Shown piece after piece: positions 24,704 through 36,128 of a DNA stretch of 64,000 nucleotides. The notes beneath the pieces were generated by a model that worked only from the letters and a program-made list of their open reading frames with translations, made no database searches and had not been told where the DNA came from. Both the position numbers and the translations under genes were made by a program. The stretch's first letter is position 1. Each line of letters opens with the position of its first letter. The stretch lies in the NCBI GenBank assembly GCA_025094145.1, contig JALLLS010000071.1, positions 116,117 to 180,116 of the forward strand, read 5' to 3'. Source of the stretch: Spinellus fusiger. Lineage: Eukaryota; Mucoromycota; Mucoromycetes; Mucorales; Phycomycetaceae.

Positions 24704-25526
24704 AAAGAGGTGGGTGGGGTGTGGGAGGGTAGCAGTAAAAAATAAATGAAAGAGGAGAAGAGAATCCTTCTAAGCCGTTTTGTGACCTTGCATTCTACAC
24801 ACCAGGAGATTTTTCGGGTCTTTAAAGGTGCACAGTATTACCTGTTACGTAATAATTTTTTTGCCCTTTTATGGAACTGTGTTTAAAATCAAAAGGTTTG
24901 CAAGTATCTGTAGTAAAGGGCACTGTGGTTATCAACAGGACCACTAGAGAGATGAATCTGTAGTTTTTTGGTCTCTAGCAGGAACAAAGAAATGGAGTAT
25001 TGGATACAAAGGCTGGTCTAGGGAAATCAAAGAGGGTACATGAACAGGGACACAACATACAATTTGAATACAACGGGTAACTAGGCAACTGTTCTTTAAG
25101 CAATTCTTTTCTTTCTAGAATGTTGTTGTAGTCTGCATTACTTTGGTAGTTCTGATTAAGCAAATGACTTGTGAAGTTTCGTTTTGTTCTCTTCTGTTCG
25201 GATATAAACACCTGCTAATTACACTGTCTGTTGTTCTCCATAACCTCTATCCTTTTTAACTTGTTTGCCTTTGTCTGGCATATAAACCAACAGTTGTAAT
25301 CTGGTAAGTGTTTGTGTATGTTTATTATGTCTGACATGTTAGTCAGTTTCTATTGTATATTCTTTTACTATAATAAACCCAGTGAACCCATTACAAAGGC
25401 AAAGGCAAGAAGATGCCAATGCAAGGGTAATACGACACACATAGAGAGTACATTAATACATCTTGGACTCATTATTTTCGCTATTATTTTGTTAGTGAGA
25501 GGGGGTATTTGCACCTAAAAATATTA
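24704..25526. other. Intergenic region upstream of the MAK11-like gene
   Basis: AT-rich, containing the MAK11-like promoter on its left side. Further eroded parts of the Fanzor relic may begin near 25380, but I cannot support residues there. Confidence 0.4.
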
Positions 25527-25963
25527 GAGTATGATCCTACCAAGATGCCAGTCATTGCCTATGACACAGGAATAAAGATAAAAGATGCTGCCAAGTTTAA
25601 AGGCCATTGTGTTGGTTTGACGAGAGTTTTATATCAATCATTGAAAAAAGAGACAAAAGGGTGGAGATCTTCTTATGGTTGATGTTGATAAACTTCGAAC
25701 ATAGAGGGTACGCATGATTGACCTCTCACCTAATATGAAAAGCTCTTCTAACAGTTACTCTTATTTTTGTTCTCAAGATCTGCCACACTTATAACACAAA
25801 TATTCTCACTGAGGTATTTATGAATTTCAACAGTATCCACCCTTGCTAAAGTTATGGAATGGTTTAGAGCAAGGATATGAATGCATCAAAGAATATCTAT
25901 ACAATTGCAGAAGAGGGATTAAAGGGTCGCCACCGACCAGCTCCATTCTGTCGAGAAGAATAG
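25527..25963 (+). pseudogene. Fanzor (eukaryotic TnpB-like) relic
   Basis: Decayed C-terminal part of a Fanzor-like RNA-guided nuclease. Blocks in order: YDPTKMPVIAYDTGIKIKD, GHCVGLTRVLYQSLKK, then after a frameshift GGDLLMVDVDKLRT, then CHTYNTNIL (zinc-ribbon remnant). It ends with SKDMNASKNIYTIAEEGLKG and RHRPAPFCREE. The last block matches the RuvC-III (R/K)D-x-NA-x-x-N motif and conserved C-terminal tail of this family. There are several frame changes and stops, so it is dead. Assignment is from motif order and memory of the family, not a search. Confidence 0.55.
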
Positions 25964-25985
25964 ATATTCTTTGATGCATTCATAT
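25875..25985. repeat. 26-bp perfect inverted repeat with 59-nt loop
   Basis: 25875-25900 and 25960-25985 are exact reverse complements. The left copy is the segment coding the RuvC-III motif of the Fanzor relic. The right copy lies at and just beyond the relic's terminal stop. Confidence 0.9.
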
Positions 25986-25989
25986 TATA

Positions 25990-27554
25990 TATCGCCACAT
26001 CGAAAGTGGTTTCCTTCTGGATTCAGATATTTACAGGTAAATCTACATAATAATCTTTATTTAAGAACTAACATGAATACATATTAATTTATTTTCACAC
26101 ATTTTCAAATCGATGTCATTTTTAAACAATTGTATTCCGACTATTTCTTTTTATATCCTAAAGACCTCCTGGTGTGTAAGAGGAACAACTGTCTTTTCAG
26201 AGTTTCCTTTTTTGAATCTATTCCTGTCTTTTGGAAACTCATTCCTATAATGGAAATTGATGAGGGTGAATATAAACACAAGTCACATAGTAGATCATAG
26301 GTATTGTATTGGAAGAAGTGTCTTTCTGACTTGTCCTTATTTTATCTATTCTTTTGAAGACAATACACCCTTGTTATTGGACAGATAATACATCATAGAA
26401 GTCCTGTACACAAATACACCTCCATTACCTAAACATTCTTGGGAGAGAATAGATAAGCACCACAATCTTACTACTCTGTTTTTATTGGTTGACAGCATCT
26501 GTCGTGTTGCTGTTGACTCCCCTTTCCCCTTTCCCCTTTCTTTTCTTCTTTTCTTCTTTTTTTCTTTTTCTTTTTTTGATAATGACAGATGTGTGCACTG
26601 ACTTGACTACGGCGGTAAATAAAATCAGTAAGAATGTCTTATAACTGTAGGTGCGTTCCTATGGTGGTTAGGCACCTATTAGAATAACCCCATCCGTGTG
26701 TATAGTAATCCACTTCTACCACTGACTATTTCCATTTCCAGTAGTTATTTTACCCCACCCACCAGTGCACAGTCCTGGCTAACACCAACGTATAAGGAGC
26801 TATCTACAGTGTTTGGGGAGAGGAGACGAAGAAGACAAGTCACCCACACACCTTTTATCCTTAAGCACAAGAGAATGGTCCGATTGGCAGTGCTGGAGAA
26901 GAGGAAGAGGATGAAGATGAGGGACTGTCCAATGCCACATTCTTCTCCGCCTTCCCTAAAAGTGATTCGCCTCGTGCCAATAAGCATGATGGCAGGGACT
27001 CCCTTTTAAACAATTTAGCAGTGGGCAACTTTTGCCTTGTTCTTTCTCTCTTTCTCTCTTTCTCTCTCTCTTTTATTTATTTATTTATTTATTTATTTGT
27101 ATTTATTTATTTATATTTATATTTATATTTATATATTCATATTTATTTATATTTATATTTATATCTATATATCTATTTACTTATATATCTATATATCTAT
27201 TTATTTATATATCTATATATTTATATATATATATTACTGTCTTGGTCATTGTTCTATATTATCTATTGTCACTCCTTCTATTACTATTTCTGTCCTTACA
27301 CATAGTGTCACTGTTATTCTTGTGCTCTTCTCAAGTCTATCTCTTGCTAAAAAAGGAAAAAGTGGGTACCTTCCGTGCTTCTTTTGCATTTTATATGCTC
27401 TAGCCAACTGCCAAACAAAAAAGAAAGAGTTGAACTGTGAATTCTTTCTTCTTTTTTATTTAGGGAGGGGGAGGAGCTTATATCGTCTCTCTTTATATAA
27501 TAACAGTCATCATCATACTATTGTTGTTATTATTCAAGGACGTGTGTTTGTGCC
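25990..27554. other. Low-complexity intergenic region with possible upstream exons
   Basis: Mostly T-rich, with a long TATTTA/TCTATA tract at 27065-27236. A short island at about 26755-27020 looks coding in parts: an acidic block GSAGEEEEDEDEGLSNATFF and a preceding Pro/Ser block. These could be upstream exons of the coiled-coil gene that follows, but I could not find splice sites that join them in phase. Confidence 0.35.
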
Positions 27555-30500
27555 ATGTCTTTCACCAACAAGCACATAAAAGACACTTCTATGAACAGTC
27601 GGTCCAAAACATTGCCTTGTTTCCCTTCCAATACCTCTGATAAAAGGCGCTCTACATCAACATCTCATGCTGTACCTGCCAATTACTTTCTTCCAACACC
27701 CACCAAAGAATCCCTAGAAGAGTGGCTGTATAAAAGTACCAACACCAACACTACCAACACCACCACCACCCCTCCACACTCTCTTTCTCCGGGGTATTCT
27801 CTATTGGAGGTCTGTTATTGTTGTGAACAGTCAGACTGCAAGAGTCTTGTCTCATTGAATAAGACCATGCGAAAGTTGGAATCAGAAACTCGTCTTGCTG
27901 CAGGTAAGGTGTCTACATCAATAAAGATAGAGATAGAGATGGAAATAGAGAGATCTGTCCCATCTATGGTCATCTCTCTTCCATCACCCTATCACTACAT
28001 AATAATGCAACCCCATTGCTACGCAACTACCCCTCTCCATGGATCTACCAATAACAACAGACGCTAATCCCACCCTATGCTAAAGAAATTGGCCAGAGCT
28101 TATTACAGAAACATGAGGCCCATGTCCTAGACACCAACCACAGAACACAGGCCTTAAAGAATCAGGTGCGCAGTAAGGATTGATCCTATAAAGTAGTACC
28201 GTGTAACCCATTATGCAATACTGTAGCTGAATACAGCCCATGAGAAGGTAGCTCAATTGGAACAGTCTCTTGAAGAATCAGAGAATTCAAAGCAAGAAGT
28301 ACTGCATGAATGCAAACGATATAAATGGGAATACCAAAAGGCCGAAAAGGCATGTTCATTTCTATGTGAGAAATAATAGCAGTTGGCAGATAGAATTATT
28401 AGAGTTATTACTAGGGTCATTCTTACTACCATCACCCTACTCTATCATCACGAGTGCTGTTCCTGGGAGAGATGAGCCTACCCCTTTTACAAAACAAAAC
28501 AGAACAAAACAAACTAATACGTCAATGTATCAGATTTTAAAAGAGACGGTTGCTGACCTGGAGACAGTCAATGCTAAATGCACTCAATTGACGCAAGATC
28601 TGGATGTAAAGTATAGCCAAGTAGAGAAACTCCAAGTGTTTAAGCTCATGGTTCGACAAGCTGATATTCGTGAGGAAACATTGCGTTGTAAAGTAAGTCC
28701 AATGACCCCCACTGAATGATAAGTAGGCTTATGTGGACCACGTTCTATATTATCTTAGTTGGAAGACATGAGCCAAGAACTAGCTGTGTCACGCAAGCAC
28801 GAACTCATGTTGGAAGCTAAACAGAAGAAACTCTTATCAAAGTTTGGTAAGAAATAGGATAGATTCATGGACAATGTTCATGTATCGATAAGAAATGACC
28901 ATTCCCTGTATTCATCCCTCTTTATCATTCAAAAGAAGCCATGTCTATTGTATGTGACCAAATGAGAACAAAGAAAGAGACAGAGCCCATTCCTTATAAT
29001 AGAAAGGTAAGGGAATCCACTCTTTATAACCAATAGACAGTGGAGGATTCGGACAAAGATGGACACAACATATAAGATATGCATGCTATTGATACTTATG
29101 GTATATCATTTCTGTTTAGATAACACCAACGGCAATTACAACGGTACCAAAGTTACAGCCATGGAGCATGGAATACTTGTTGGATCTTGTCAGGGAAATC
29201 TCTTCCACCCATAGCAAATACAAAACAGATCTCAATGAAGAAGGAGAACACACCTCCAGCAATGAAACAGACACCCAACCACCCTCAGAAAGTGTTGAGA
29301 CAGAAGAATCACTCCCATGGATAGATATCAACTCCAATGCACTGCCAGAGAGTGCTAACTCTCCATTACTATCAAAAAGTGTTCCTTCTCTTTACAGTAT
29401 GGTATCTACTGGATTTGGATCTACGGATAAAGAGATCAGTGGTCACCCGAGAAAGAGTCCTCTCCAGAAAGAGAAGAGGACATCTTCACCCGTCACGACA
29501 AGAGAACGAAAGCCTGGATCAGCAAAAGGAAAAGACACCATCCGGGTAAAACCTACTATCAACACTACTGGACTGTCTTCTTTGCCTGTCCGATCTATTG
29601 TTCATCATCACTACCACTACCATGCACCTCAGTCAACAGATCTTTGTGACAAGGACAAACTAGAATCGAGTGCTACTCCTACAGAAAGGCATCCCATATA
29701 CAACGACACCTTGAGTGAAAAGGTAATTCTTGTCAATGGCACCGGGTTAATAACATGGACACTTACATGAATAACTACTATTAAAGTGTAGTAAAGAAAC
29801 AAGTCCACCCACCCCTACTCTTTTGCTACCAGAGAGCAAGAAAGATCTGATGGATGAACAAAGAGCACCTTACCATGAACTTCATTTCTATGTCTCCCAA
29901 ACATTGCAACGTCTTGTGGCCACCGACATCAGAGCTCTTAACCGACGCCTACGAAGAACATTTGATATTTTTGAGTTGAGCAGTATGAGCAATTCGATTA
30001 TTGAGAATATCCTAGTAGACATCGATGCCCTTGGTACTAGATTCTTATGGGTTCAGGAAGAATGGGAAGAGAGTCCTAAAGAATCCTCTTCTACCTTTTA
30101 CCTTGTACTTCATCTGTTCCAAATGCTACTCCAGGCAATGGGACAGCTAAGAGCAACCATGAATGAGCTCCAAGTAGAGTACGTGAGCAAAGTGGAGGAG
30201 TACAGACAAAGGGTAGAAGAAGAGATGGATCAAAAGAGAGAAACCATGGATCAAAAAGCCCTCTTGAAGTCTTCTCCTTTTTCACCCACTTCACGCACAC
30301 CCCCTGCTGGCCCACTATCCTGGATCTCGCACGTATTTCAAAGAAAAGGTCATCCTCACCAACACATTATGACTTCTCCACGGATGGGACGTTCCATCTC
30401 TTACGAATCTATTGTGCCACGCTATACACATGATCCAGCCATGACAGTAGCCAAGGCCCCAAAAACATCCACACGCAACATGGGCCATCATGATCTTGCG

Positions 30501-30881
30501 GAGGAACAGCAGCGACCCAAAACAGCAGGATTTGAGAAGGACCGCCAGAGTGGAAAGGTGGACATTCGACGTGTGAAGAGTAGTATCTGTCAGTATGGGC
30601 CCGTGTCTTGCTATTCTCGGTCAGTTGTGTCTGGAGACAAGGCCACTCCTCGTATTCCGTACCCTATTGTTCGAGCCTCCAAAAGCACAGGAACAGATAG
30701 GAATGCTCGACAAGTGTCCTCCTTGGGACGAGAGGTGGGCCAGAAGCAGAAGAGTCCCTTGAGACATGTTCCTTCTAGTTTCTCATACGATGCACTTGTT
30801 TCTAGGCCATCGGGATTAGAGCCCAATGGTAATTGGAAAGTGGGGACTCCTTTTTCAACTAGCTGGTTAGGCAGTCGTTGA
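27555..30881 (+). CDS. Coiled-coil protein with CC1-box-like motif (candidate dynein/kinesin adaptor)
   Basis: About 854 aa. Exons 27555-27903, 28086-28172, 28237-28349, 28534-28692, 28759-28846, 28936-29006, 29120-29722, 29787-30881. All junctions close phase; the exon 3/4 join needs a GC-AG intron (AAG|GCATGT) and is the least certain. The junction of exons 1 and 2 creates LAAEIGQSLLQKHEAHVLD, matching the CC1 box (A-A-x-x-G) and following helix seen in HAP1/TRAK and BICD adaptors. A long coiled coil follows to about residue 260. Then come a Ser-rich linker, a helical block (YHELHFYVSQTLQRL to RATMNELQVEYVS) and a basic disordered tail. Exon 1 has a CYCCEQSDC cluster. No Spindly motif was found. 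The family is otherwise unrecognised. Confidence 0.6.
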
Positions 30882-31389
30882 GCACACAGAGAGAGAAAGT
30901 ACAGAGGATGGATTCTCATAATGAACATGTCTTTCTGTCTTGTGGTGCACATCTTCTTGCTTATCTTCTTGACACTCTACACTTTAGACATTCTACACCC
31001 TGCACTTTAGACACCCTACACTTTAGACATTCTACACCCTGCACTTTAGACACCCTACACTTTAGACACTCCTACACACTCTACACACTTTACATACTCT
31101 GCACCCTATATACTTTGCACCTTATACACACCTACAACACCCTTCTTTCTCTTCAATGAAAACCAATGTAAAATAGTCAAGGCATGTTGTTCTTTCTTTT
31201 AATAAAGCCAAAATGGTACTCTCATGAATCTACACCTTATGGCCTTATCTTCAGTGTTCATATTGCCCAAAGGCTGCTACAGTGAGTCAATACACTACCC
31301 TAGAGTCAATCAACCAACCAATCAATCAATAATGTCTTATTTTGTCTTATAGCACTGACATTACTTTGAAAGTTACCTTGACTCTTTCT
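30882..31389. repeat. Convergent 3' region with a minisatellite
   Basis: Holds the 3' ends of the coiled-coil gene (+) and the Stc1-domain gene (-). About 30970-31075 is an irregular tandem of ACACTTTAGACACCCTAC-type units of about 18 bp. AATAAA at 31200 could serve the + strand gene. Confidence 0.7.
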
Positions 31390-32376
31390 TCAATCGTCTT
31401 CAGAGTCGTATTCAGAGTCATAGTCAGAGTCATCCACATCCTCCTCTTCACGTTTCTTCATACACTTCAAGCAGCGTGCCTTTTCATTATGTTTACGTTG
31501 CACCTAATAGACAATCCACCCCCACGCCACACCACATCAGCAATCTTTTCTTTTCTTCTTCCTCTTCCTCTTCCTCTTCCTCTTTGTGCAGGATATATCA
31601 AGCTCTCCCAAGAAAGAAAAGAGGCATGAGAATAAATAGATTATTTACCTTTGCAAATTGTTCGAGAGGCTTTTTTATTGTGCATAACATACATGTCAAA
31701 GAGACAGTGACACCTGCAGTGCACTGTTTACAAGAGATCTGCTTGCTTTTAAGGCCTTTGTTGTAACTGGGAGGAGCATAGGCTGTAGAAAATGAAAAAA
31801 AAATGAAAAAAAAGAGAGGAAAAGAGAGAAGAGAAGGATCATAGAAGTATCAATACTCATCTCAAACACAAAAAAGGTGAAAAGAAAGGATTTGCTTACG
31901 GTTGAAGGTTGCTTTCTGGATTTGTGTCTGAGAAAAGGCATCTAATGGCTTGTCCTATATATAAGACATTTTTAGATTGTTTGTGGTTGCAGTTGTGGTT
32001 GAAGGCTGTGGTTGAAGGCTGTGGTTGAAGGCTGTGGTTGAAGGCTGTGGAGCTGTATAGGTCATGAGCCTTACCATGCTACAGAAGATGCATCGCAAAG
32101 ACTTGATCTTAGGTGACTGATCTATACCATAGCATCATTTATATTCATACAGATATATATATATATACAAAAACATGCAGATATACATGTATACATACAT
32201 ACATACATAAAAAGAAAGAGAGAAAAAGGAGAGAGAGAGAAGAGAGAGAATCAATAAAGAACAGATAGTACAAACAAATGATTGTTTTTCTTTATACCGT
32301 TGGCTCCTTGAGTACTGTGGCCATTGTGGAAGGCATTCTCAAGGTGTATCTTTCCTGCTGGACCGTTGCGACTCAT
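31390..32376 (-). CDS. Stc1-domain protein
   Basis: 142 aa, exons 32376-32298, 32121-32075, 31954-31900, 31782-31649, 31503-31390; every intron is GT-AG and phase closes. Four CxxC pairs form the LIM-like Stc1 fold: C37/C40 (RCIFC), C78/C81 (CKQC), C91/C94 (CMLC), C116/C119 (CLKC). The expected spacer motifs are present: DKPLDAFSQTQIQK after the first pair, and KKPLEQFAKVQRKHNEKARC before the last. An acidic tail (DDSDYDSEYDSEDD) ends the protein. In fission yeast, Stc1 couples siRNA-loaded Argonaute to the Clr4 methyltransferase complex in heterochromatin formation. Many other fungi have Stc1-domain proteins of unknown role, so function here is inferred. Confidence 0.78.
31993..32050. repeat. 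15-bp tandem repeat in intron 2 of the Stc1-domain gene
   Basis: About four copies of GTGGTTGAAGGCTGT inside the intron 31955-32074. Confidence 0.85.
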
Positions 32377-32840
32377 TATATATGAAGAGAAGAAAAGAAA
32401 GAAGGAAAATAAATAAAGTGGACAATGACCGTCTATTTCATTATCTTTATCAAAGCCAGTCTCGCAAACCCAAAGAAACCCCGGGAAGTTCTCTAGAGTC
32501 ATGGAATGGGTAGTATCTAATGAGGCATTTGAATCTCAGTCTACAGTTTGAGAAATGGATCCACTGCTTATGTTTACAAGATAGTTCTTTAGAGAGACAT
32601 GGCTTTAGAGAGACAAAGACAAATAAAGTCTGTAATAGCAATGTAATCCCTCTCTAATACACAATAGGAAGAAAATTCTACCTGTTTCTTAATGTCTATT
32701 TAGTTATAATACATTTTCAATATGTACTAATAAATTCATAAAAGTAATGGATATGTGAAGTAGGAAACTGGGTTTTCTCTATTGACATGGATAGCTAATG
32801 AGCTTGGATATAAAGTGACCAAAAGAAAGAATAGGAATTC
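32377..32840. other. Intergenic region upstream of the Stc1-domain gene
   Basis: 464 bp between the Stc1-domain start codon and the outer edge of the 573-bp inverted repeat. AT-rich; no feature is recognised. Confidence 0.45.
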
Positions 32841-32949
32841 TTTCAAATGTAGATTTTGTGTTTTAGTTTCATAGCTTATCTTGATAGTGTAATGACTTTA
32901 TGAATTCATTAGATAGAGACGTGAAAGTTTCAATACATAAAGATAGTAG

Positions 32950-34060
32950 TGTTGTATAATACACATCAGTGGTTTTCATTTGTAGGTTGCTTAGCAACTT
33001 ACCATCTTCTTCCTATGTTGACAATGAGTGTGTCTGTCACTTCTATTGATATCTTACCTTATTTCAGTATCAGGGTAGCCTCTAACTTTTGTTTGGTGGA
33101 ATACACTATCCTGTCCCTCTCAATAATCTTCTTGAGTTGGGCTCACAGAAGCTCCATTGGTCTGAGATCGGGACTTTGTGAGAGCCAGTAAAGATCAATA
33201 ATTATACCGTTTACTACCTTCCAATTGAGTCATTTTACTTGTGTGGGCTCTAGCATTGTCTTCCTGTAGGTGGTAACTGACTAAAGAGTGTATACGAGAG
33301 AGAATCACTTGAGTTCAGGGCAATACACTTCTCCCAAGACATTGATATACTTGTCGGAGATTATTTTGCCTACTACTACGATCCATCTTTCAGCACCCTC
33401 CTCACTGATGCAGACCCATACCATCACCCCACCACCTCCAAACTTCTTCTATAAGATATTCTAATGCTTAAAGTTCGTGACATACTGCCTAAGAAAAATC
33501 ATGCCCCTGTCGTAGCACATCAGCTCCATTCTGGACTCATCGGACCAGACGACCTCTTGCCACTGTTCATAGGTCCAACCAACGTGCTCACGGGCTCACT
33601 TGAGTCTTACCTCCATGTTTTTATTTTTCAGAAGAGGTTTGATTACCAGAATGAATGAATAAAATCCTATTTTGTCAAGTTATTTATTCAAAGTCTTGTA
33701 TGAGATCTTGATGGCCATGCTTGCCCTAATGGCTTCTTTGGTCTGATAAGAATCACTAACTACTGTTCTTCTCAACCACCATAGGGCCCTATCATCCATA
33801 TTTCTCTTTCTGCCACTCTTGAGATAATATACCGATAAGCCTGTCTTCTTTAAATGCTTCAAGATGTACCCTACATCGGCAGGAGGGACGTTGAACATAC
33901 GAGATGCCTCGACCTGAGTGGATTTCAGGTTCAGCACTTCATGCAAGAATCTGAACAAGTCTCGAGAATATTATATTTCTTATATATCTCGGGGTTTTTG
34001 GTGAAGATATTTGAAGTTTTGGATGAGTTATACATTACAAGAAAAGGAGTGTTATGAAAA
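32950..34060 (-). pseudogene. Dead Tc1-type transposase (full-length remnant)
   Basis: Reading leftward: a helix-turn-helix region (SRMFNVPPADVGYILKHLKK), a second DNA-binding block (KEAIRASMAIKISYKTLNK), then REHVGWTYEQWQEVVWSDES (first catalytic Asp intact), GGGGVMVW, and finally LSQSPDLRPMELLWAQLKK, where the usual NPIE is RPME. Many stops, such as TGA where Trp is expected and TAG where Gln is expected. The frame is otherwise recognisable end to end. No flanking terminal repeats were found. Confidence 0.82.
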
Positions 34061-35106
34061 ATGAAAAATAGTGTATGTTATTTATTAATATAGAAATAGC
34101 CCCAAATCTGAAAAATGTAATAGGATTTTTCAGATCACTTTATATTAATTACCAATGAAAAAATAGCTAAGGATACTAACATTACTTGAAAGACAAACAT
34201 AAAACTAGTAGCCGACTAATTGTGAATAAAAAGGGAATTTTATTTGAGCATTAATTTAGAGATATAGCATTGAGTGATATAGTCTCTAAACACAAGTAAT
34301 TTAATATTTACTATCTTTATCTTAGTACGTTTCTGTGTTCATTCTTTGTCGTTGGATCTTTCTTGATACTCTGTTAGTATCTGCTGTGGTTCCCTGTTGT
34401 CTTTGGCTTCAACCAAAGGATATCCAGATAGTTCAGAGAGTAAACAAAGTCTGATATTCATTGATGGGTCTTTCACACTTCTTTTATATTTTTCTAATTG
34501 ATACTATCTAATAATAAAAATATATAGAAAGAACCCTTGTTACTAAAGTATCACCCCTTAGATATACGCCATCCCTAATCTCTTCTTCTATCGTGTGGTC
34601 TTCCTTTAGGTGGTCCGTGTTTCTACTGACGGAGATGATCGATATCTCTATTTATGGCAAGTAGTTCTCTGACATCCTCCTTGTTCTTGATATACCTCTA
34701 CACTTAGTTCTTACACTGGCTAATATCATACCTAACATTTACCTGTGAGTGTAAAACGGTGTCATCAGCCAGCCTATATGGCTCTATGCTTCACTATCGA
34801 TCTTGTTGTACATTCAGAACCACAGATGGAGATAGATCGGATTTTATTTATTTGGATTCAGAACTCTTCTTAAAACAAATAATAACTTATACTTTTTTTT
34901 TCATTGTTTCTTATAACACTACTATTTTTATTTATTTATTTATTTAAAACATAAATGTCTGAATCATCCTATACTAAAATTATTTTCATTAAAACACCAG
35001 AGATATATAGAGAATAATACCAAAATAAAGACTTGTTCAGTTACTCTGCACCATAAGCTGAATACATACTCCGACAAGACCGAGGTATCTCGCCTATTTA
35101 ACAGGC
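34061..35106. other. Spacer of the 573-bp inverted repeat
   Basis: AT-rich sequence between the Tc1 pseudogene and its inverted partial copy. No recognisable gene or RNA. Confidence 0.4.
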
Positions 35107-35571
35107 CTGCATCAGTGAGGAGGGTGCTGAAAGATGGATCGTAGTAGTAGGCAAAATAATCTCCGACAAGTATATCAATGTCTTGGGAGAAGTGTATTGC
35201 CCTGAACTCAAGTGATTCTCTCTCGTATACACTCTTTAGTCAGTTACCACCTACAGGAAGACAATGCTAGAGCCCACACAAGTAAAATGACTCAATTGGA
35301 AGGTAGTAAACGGTATAATTATTGATCTTTACTGGCTCTCACAAAGTCCCGATCTCAGACCAATGGAGCTTCTGTGAGCCCAACTCAAGAAGATTATTGA
35401 GAGGGACAGGATAGTGTATTCCACCAAACAAAAGTTAGAGGCTACCCTGATACTGAAATAAGGTAAGATATCAATAGAAGTGACAGACACACTCATTGTC
35501 AACATAGGAAGAAGATGGTAAGTTGCTAAGCAACCTACAAATGAAAACCACTGATGTGTATTATACAACAC
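35107..35571 (+). pseudogene. Inverted 5'-truncated copy of the same Tc1 transposase
   Basis: Encodes the same broken C-terminal half (EEGAERWIVVVGKIISDKY, then LSQSPDLRPMELLWAQLKK) on the opposite strand from its partner. It shares the partner's stops, so the element was already dead when the inverted duplication happened. Confidence 0.85.
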
Positions 35572-35679
35572 TACTATCTTTATGTATTGAAACTTTCACG
35601 TCTCTATCTAATGAATTCATAAAGTCATTACACTATCAAGATAAGCTATGAAACTAAAACACGAAATCTACATTTGAAA

Positions 35680-36128
35680 AAGAAAAAGACTTTTACCCCA
35701 TCATTTTACAATAGAAATGTTTTACTATAAAAAAAAACAATATTTGCTATAATCATTCATGGCAATAAATGTTTATTTCAATTGATCAATTGATATAATT
35801 TTTTTTATTTATAAAAGAAAGATAACAGAAGTGAGTTTATATTCTTACAAAAAAAAACTTCTATGAATGAATATTTATCAAATTATTGCAAACTAGGATG
35901 TATTTGATCCCTGGCATATATTAATATATGCTAGTAGTCCTTCCTATGTTTTTGGAAGAGATTGCTTTTGTAATTTTATATAAACTAATGCATCAAATAG
36001 AAAAGGTATATAGACTATCTATCTATTAAATATAAGAAAGCTTTGAGAAATATATTTCTTATATTACAAACACATCTTTTGTTTATGATTTTTTGAACAA
36101 CATTATAAGAAAATATCATTAGCTAATA
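35680..36128. other. AT-rich 3' flank of the MATH-BTB gene
   Basis: 449 bp of A/T-rich sequence downstream of the MATH-BTB stop. No feature is recognised. Confidence 0.4.

Larger units (their letters stand above)
32841..35679. repeat. Inverted repeat (573-bp arms) around Tc1 remnants
   Basis: Left arm 32841-33413 and right arm 35107-35679 are reverse complements with no net length difference; I saw one substitution in the parts checked. The 1693-bp spacer holds the rest of the Tc1 pseudogene plus AT-rich sequence. Each arm contains the 3' portion of the same dead transposase, so the right arm is an inverted, 5'-truncated copy of the left. Confidence 0.9.

Noticed and set aside
27021..27403. 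Overlapping frames rich in Tyr, Leu and Ile
   Set aside because: Entirely produced by the TATTTA/TCTATA tract.
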